A DNA stretch of 12,590 nt from Byssochlamys sp. IMV 00236 (taxonomy: Eukaryota > Ascomycota > Eurotiomycetes > Eurotiales > Thermoascaceae), in NCBI GenBank assembly GCA_001931875.2, contig MSJH02000179.1, positions 1 through 12,590 of the forward strand, given 5' to 3'. Position numbers and translations under genes: made by a program. Positions 8,271 through 12,590 of this stretch are shown here, in pieces. The first letter of the stretch is position 1. Each line of letters begins with the position of its first letter. The notes beneath the pieces were generated by a model. That model was not told the DNA's origin, ran no database searches, and worked only from the letters and a program-made list of their open reading frames with translations.

Positions 8271-10617
8271 CTAAGAACTACATTTAGCACAACACATATC
8301 CGGATACAACCCTGCTTCCGCAAGATCTTGTCTATTGCCCCACCATGTAGGGAAAGGGTAAGGGACACCACTACCACCTCCTTGTACGGTCATAGATAGC
8401 AAAAACACCATAATAGATGTACCCGAATCTAAAGCAGCTGAAATTAGATAATTATGCTTTGCAAACCATGCAGTATGTCGCCGCTTAAGATAAAACTGCG
8501 AATAGATAACAATAATGTAGGAACATGTGATCCAAGACGTGGTCGAACCAGGCATAATCATGTATCCAGATGCAATCATAGGGATATTTACATACTGGAA
8601 ACCAGCTTTAGGATACTTCTTGTGTAAAGCCCAAAAGGGAACCGGCAAGAGAAAGCCGATAAAGAAGGCCCACAGGACCATGCTATAACGGCTGTGCGGG
8701 CCAAACATCGCCATCGGCCCAATACCGCCCCAAGTCATGGCCGCAGAGTTCATTGTTTGAGGGCCAGCACCATTCCAAAACTGGTTGCCGTTTGGTAGCA
8801 GTAGTACATCCGCTTTGCTTTCAACAATAAGCTTATTGATAACATAGTTGAAAATAGCACCGATAGTCGTGCCGAGCATTTGATATAAGAATGTCATTCT
8901 AGGAGGTACTTTCATGTAATGGCCAATCTTTAGATCACTGGCCATTGCGCCTGCTTGTGACAGAGTGTTGTAGCCCAGTGTCTTGAAGTACATGTTTGCA
9001 ATTGGATGGCCAGGTAATACAAATCCTCCAATCATTTCTGCAAAAACATTCAGTCCAATGCCGCCCCCTGTAATGGCAGTAATCATGTTTAATGGAAGAG
9101 AAAGTATGGCAGAGAGGCCGATTGCAAGAATACATCCCCACCAAGGAAAACCACTGTGATTAGCATAGGCAACGCCTATATTTACTGCAATTCCTGTCAT
9201 AAAGACACCATAGTACCACCATTGAGGGACCTCAGGATAGTTCTTCATTAGCTTCATATGTATGTCAAGATCTCCAGTAGAAAGCTTGGTTCTGAGGATA
9301 CGGAAGGTATCATAAATTTGCTTTCCATAAAATAGAAAAACATGAGATATAGTTGCAGTAAGGGTCATGTTGACGACTACGTAGCTGATGGCATAAATAG
9401 TAGAATACACTGGTATACCAACTTCAGCCAAAGCTGTCTGATTCACCGTATTGTCACTATTGAGCACTTGTCCCTGTGGATAATATTCCGCAGTACCGTT
9501 AGGAAATAGTCGAAATATACTATTAGATAAAAATGGGAAACTCTGAGCGTTCCAAACATTAAAGTAGTAGGCAAGCGGACCAATAAACCAAAGAAGAAGA
9601 ATACCAGCAAGAATGTTCATTTGCACCCAGAAGGGAAGCACGAGAGGACTGATACTGGACAGAAGGTTCCAATCGAAGCAAAGCGAGAACATGCCAAGGC
9701 CTTCATTGGGATTTAGGCCTCCAAAAAGATTCTTCACCCATCTGCTATCTTGTCTAGCAATGCACACAATCGAAAGGCCACCAAGAAGGGGAAACATGTA
9801 TTGAGGTATGAGTTCATAGACAAATATGGCAAAGAAAACGATAAAGAAAAATCGTGTGCGCCATCTGGCTTCTTCACTTTTTGCACTAAAAGTGTTCAAA
9901 ACGGAAACGAGAGGGAGAGATGTTGGCCAGATAAGGTTGGACGGATATACCAAGAATGGCCTTAGTTGCCCAGCGATACCGTAGCCTACAAGCTGAGTAG
10001 CGAGTAAAAAGAAGATAGAGCCAGCCGGACCTGGTGTGTTGGAGTAAAACAGTTGTTGAGTGGATAGCACTAGTGTGCCATAGGCTGAGGTATTGGCAGA
10101 TGAAACCATGATATAGATACACGTGTGCTCCTTATAATTGAACGGACCAGGGTTTAACCAAGTGTGCTGTGGTAACCATTTGGCCCAGGCAGAGCAGATC
10201 AGATAGGCCACAATTAGCAGAAACGTATTGGTTAATGTGCTGCCTACTGGTTTGAACTGCATCAGCTGCGAAACAGATGAAGAGAGGATGGACAGAATCT
10301 ATGGTATATCTTATCAAATATATGCTTATTACAAGAAGCATATCATTATTTACCAGTCCAGTAATAATAGAGCGAACTGTCAAGACTGGTAGGTCAGGGT
10401 TATCGTTGATCACAGCTATATCATTTACAATTGCAACATCAGTTTCATCAGAGTCAAAGTAATGCTCCTCTTCGCTTGGTCCGCTTTCATTATCTGCCTT
10501 TAGGTCCTTTGGATTGCTGAGCCAGAGATCTTTATTTTTCTGTGATTTTTCATCATCTTCTTTTTCATTTCTACCATATGTTGTTTCTTCTTTGTTGATG
10601 CTACCTTGAAATGACAT
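8271..10617 (-). CDS. Oligopeptide transporter, OPT family
   Basis: On the minus strand, exon 1 (10617-10354) and exon 2 (10298-8271) join across a 55-nt GT-AG intron (10353-10299, phase 0). The product has 763 residues, a normal length for fungal OPT proteins. The first 70 residues are hydrophilic and acidic and lead into DNPDLPVLTVRS, the usual OPT entry to the first helix. Family hallmarks are NPG (137-139) followed by FNYKEH (141-146), then SAYGT, LVGYGIAGQLRPFLVYP and KVPPR (551-555). A multi-pass hydrophobic body follows, then a C-terminal TVQGGG and WWGN segment. OPT proteins import small peptides, or related metal and sulfur compounds, by proton coupling, usually at the plasma membrane. 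The substrate cannot be told here. The segment that usually reads NQFF after the first helix is VSQLMQFKP, and the tail ends in a Cys cluster (CCAKC). The gene converges on the ATPase gene with 177 bp between the stop codons. Confidence 0.92.
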
Positions 10618-10654
10618 GAAATGCCTTATTTTTTACCGAAAAATAAAGAAATCT

Positions 10655-10660
10655 ATATAT
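10655..10660 (-). promoter_or_regulatory. Candidate TATA element for the oligopeptide transporter
   Basis: TATATA lies about 38 bp upstream of the transporter ATG on the minus strand. It would imply a very short leader, so it may be chance in AT-rich DNA. Confidence 0.25.
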
Positions 10661-10865
10661 TAACTAAGCAAAAGAGGAGTGAAATGGAAAAAAGGGGGAC
10701 ATCGCGCGTTGTAAACTGTCTACGTTTTATACTTGATATTTACTCGTGCTAGTTGCAGATGCTCGGCCTAGCAAGGGAATATAGCCTATGCAATGGATAC
10801 ATTGCTTTGTAACCCTATTTCGAGAGAAATATAGAACATGATGTATACCTCTTTAATCAATATCT

Positions 10866-10876
10866 CGGATGTACCG
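10866..10876. promoter_or_regulatory. CGG-N5-CCG palindrome upstream of the transporter
   Basis: CGG ATGTA CCG forms an everted/inverted triplet pair of the type bound by dimeric fungal Zn2Cys6 factors. The flanking T and A extend the arms to TCGG/CCGA. It lies about 250 bp upstream of the transporter ATG, a plausible promoter position. The binding factor is unknown. Confidence 0.35.
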
Positions 10877-11509
10877 ATAGTTTATACTGCTGCTATTATG
10901 TAAAAGCAAATTCTTTGACAAAAGATTATCTATTCTCTTTACTCTTCTCGCTGCCCTGGTTCAAATTACAACATTTGTAGCAGCTCTTTTTGTGCCCTTT
11001 TCATGTTTTCTTTTATGCCTTTAACCGTGAATTGAAGAAATCAACGTGTGTCATTAGAAACTATGATGACAAATATCATTAGAATTCTGAGGAATTAGCA
11101 TATGCAAGCGGAATAGATATATTAATAATACGGTTATGTCATTTAGGAGTGAATTGATATCAGATGAATACAGCTATGCGCTTATTTGAGATCGTTCTGT
11201 CGTGTTTCGTCATATTATCATTTTAACTAGCTGGTGTCAAGCTTATAGAGTAAGCTCATATCATCGCCGTGTCAATGTTGCTATGACGATCATCATTAAT
11301 AATCAATCTAGTATATAATTTTAAAATTAGATAACGTAAGTCCTTGCTGGCGTTTTAGGAAGCTCATATTATATACATATTATGTTTAAAGTAAGAAATA
11401 GTGAGTAGAACCACCTATTATTTTTTGCCAGTAATTGGTAATCTATTATAGGGCCAACTTGAATAAGAGTTATTCTACACAGAGAGAAGGAGTCCGAAAC
11501 AGAATACTA

Positions 11510-11539
11510 TACATTGGGGTGAACATAGAGCCACTCATG
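11510..11539. repeat. Possible terminal inverted repeat of a Tc1/mariner element
   Basis: TA followed by CATTGGGGTGAACATAGAG resembles the ends of Tc1/mariner elements, which insert at TA. It sits about 80 bp beyond the stop codon of the transposase remnant, as an element end should. No matching inverted copy was found near the other side of the remnant, so this is weak. Confidence 0.25.
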
Positions 11540-11618
11540 TTGGCTTACATACTTTTGATTGATGCTAGTCTGTATATAAGAAAAATATAGCAGCACAACT
11601 ATTACGTTTTATTAGTTC

Positions 11619-11890
11619 TCAAAGGTGTTCGAGCATAGCTTCTATTAGATCATCGATGCTTTCCAAACCAATAGCTTCCCAAGCTTCCAGAATATATGTG
11701 ACATATATTGTCAACAGCCTTGATCGTGTGCTTTTTCTAGTATATACAGTCTTCTATTTGCGTACAAAAGCTCTCGGTTGGGTTGAGGTCTAGAAAGCCT
11801 GCTTGCCAATCTAATCTCTCAAACTTGTGTTTTCTGTTCTGTTCTTTAGCTACTTTGTAGCCATGAAGCAGAGACTCTATTCTCGAGTAA
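11619..11890 (-). pseudogene. Decayed Tc1/mariner-type transposase (C-terminal catalytic part)
   Basis: The minus strand encodes HGYKVAKEQ (from 11865) and then RLDWQAGFLDLNPTES (11770-11811 and just above). This matches the conserved DW...SPDLNPIE block around the last catalytic residue of Tc1-family DDE transposases. That frame ends in a TAG at 11737-11739. After a frameshift, a second block (11619-11693) reads WEAIGLESIDDLIEAML and ends in TGA. This is the usual C-terminal WEAIP...I..LI.SM pattern of the family. A weaker trace (ENRVS, about 11875-11884) precedes the His block, where EDNAPVH-like residues are expected. The N-terminal DNA-binding domain and the first catalytic Asp were not recognised. 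With one stop and at least one frameshift, it is inactive. Degraded traces may continue to about 12060. Confidence 0.75.
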
Positions 11891-12549
11891 GACTGAGTTA
11901 CCTATTGTCATTACCGAGAAGTTACCGTACTTGGAAGTTGGCGCTAGACATTCAGGCTAGTGCTATTTTCTGGGCTCCCTCCAGATGTAAGTTTGGTAAT
12001 GATTCTTACTGACTTCAAAGGAGGGCTTAACACTGAAATGCATCTTCGTCTAGAGCCCAAAAGAACGACTCACATATTTCTTTGCATAGTTCAAGCGACT
12101 TTTATCTTAACCTTTAAATCTTCTTTGTGATTAGCTTTTACTGCCCCAGATTGTCAAAAGAACAATAAAATTAGTGCCAGGAACGAACTGAAAGCGCAGT
12201 AATTATAATACACGCTTATAAATATAAATGGTAGAACATTTACTCATTTGTATGTTCCTTCTGCCTTGTCTCAGAATAAAGATGGGTAATGAGCCTGATT
12301 TTGCTATTACATAACAGGTAATTCGGGCGAGAGCAGTTACAATACTTGCCATCTGCATTTTTAACTGAGCGTCATTTTGAGTAGCAAAGAAACACGACTC
12401 CATCTGGAATAGAATCATTGATGGTCCCTTTAGAAACCCCTTCAAGAAATTCAAAAGAGAAATGCATGGTCAATATTAAATAAAGATGCCATGAAAAAGT
12501 ATAGATGCCTTGCGTGTGGGTGAGTGTGAAGTAAATGACATATCTGATT

Positions 12550-12552
<3 letters not shown>
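11891..12552. other. Region without a recognisable gene, right of the transposase remnant
   Basis: This stretch should hold the 5' part of the decayed transposon, but only the first 150 bases or so show possible, unconvincing traces. The minus-strand open frame at 12203-12454 starts with TTG, has no ATG at its head and matches no family known to me. No RNA gene or clear repeat was seen. Confidence 0.5.

Positions 12553-12590
<38 letters not shown>
12553..12590. repeat. Poly-A tract at the right end
   Basis: Thirty-eight consecutive A close the window. The tract may be a genomic homopolymer at which assembly stopped, or the tail of a retroposed sequence continuing outside. The preceding 100 bases show no recognisable element. 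Confidence 0.9.

Larger units (their letters stand above)
10618..11508. other. Gene-free region with the transporter promoter
   Basis: No open frame with coding character was found on either strand in this AT-rich stretch. The part next to 10617 must include the oligopeptide transporter promoter. Candidate sites are a TATATA at 10655-10660, a minus-strand GATAA at 10926-10930 and a CGG-N5-CCG palindrome at 10866-10876. No tRNA or other RNA gene could be supported. Some of it may be flanking DNA or debris of the transposon remnant to its right. Confidence 0.55.

Noticed and set aside
8935..9144. 69-residue open frame on the minus strand inside the transporter
   Set aside because: It is an alternative frame of the oligopeptide transporter exon, with no independent support.
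10958..10967. GGTTCAAATT, resembling a tRNA B box
   Set aside because: The flanking bases do not form a T-arm stem (CCTGG against TACAA) and no acceptor stem or A box is in place.
11827..12012. 61-residue open frame on the plus strand
   Set aside because: It starts at GTG and partly runs antisense to the transposase remnant. It has no family resemblance.
12203..12454. 83-residue open frame on the minus strand
   Set aside because: It starts at TTG with no ATG at the head, matches no recognised family, and could not be aligned to a transposase DNA-binding domain.
1..12590. CRISPR arrays, prokaryotic operons or phage features
   Set aside because: Spliceosomal introns and AATAAA signals show eukaryotic DNA. 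No regularly spaced direct repeats were seen.

Overview
The window looks like a complete 12.6 kb contig from a fungus, most likely an early-diverging, AT-rich lineage such as Mucoromycota. The lineage is inferred from AT-rich intergenic DNA, very short GT-AG introns (45-64 nt) with branch-point-like ACTAAT, TTAAC and TTGAC motifs, AATAAA-type 3' signals, and the gene content. The contig starts with 15 T and ends with 38 A. Four multi-exon protein genes can be reconstructed by splicing. Every junction keeps the frame and the domains continuous.

Layout, left to right. 1-772: gene-free upstream DNA with an E-box palindrome, microsatellites, a pyrimidine-rich leader and a probable 5'UTR intron. 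773-2144 (+): a 420-residue triple-KH RNA-binding protein of the PCBP / hnRNP K type. 2255-3175 (+): a 273-residue type I membrane protein with a signal peptide, a Reeler-like ectodomain, a Thr/Glu-rich stalk, one transmembrane helix and a short basic tail. 3445-8093 (+): a nine-exon, 1,399-residue P5B-like P-type ATPase. It is preceded by a signal peptide and a Cys-rich extracytoplasmic domain not expected in this family. 8271-10617 (-): a two-exon, 763-residue oligopeptide transporter (OPT family), convergent with the ATPase. 10618-12590: about 2 kb without an intact gene, holding the decayed C-terminal part of a Tc1/mariner-type transposase on the minus strand (about 11619-11890).

Three of the four proteins act at membranes: a surface or secretory-pathway adhesin-like protein, a probable polyamine or cation pump of the vacuole/endomembrane or surface, and a peptide importer. 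Nothing shows that they form one pathway. The ATPase and OPT genes are convergent and share only their 3' region.

The most unusual item is the ATPase: a Cys-rich secreted domain and an extra transmembrane segment spliced onto a P5B-like core. Its M4 motif reads NPLLP instead of the usual PPALP type, and a six-codon upstream ORF ends in an ATGA overlap with its start codon. The main uncertainty is whether the ectodomain belongs to the pump or is a separate small gene. That turns on one splice junction (4022 to 4077).
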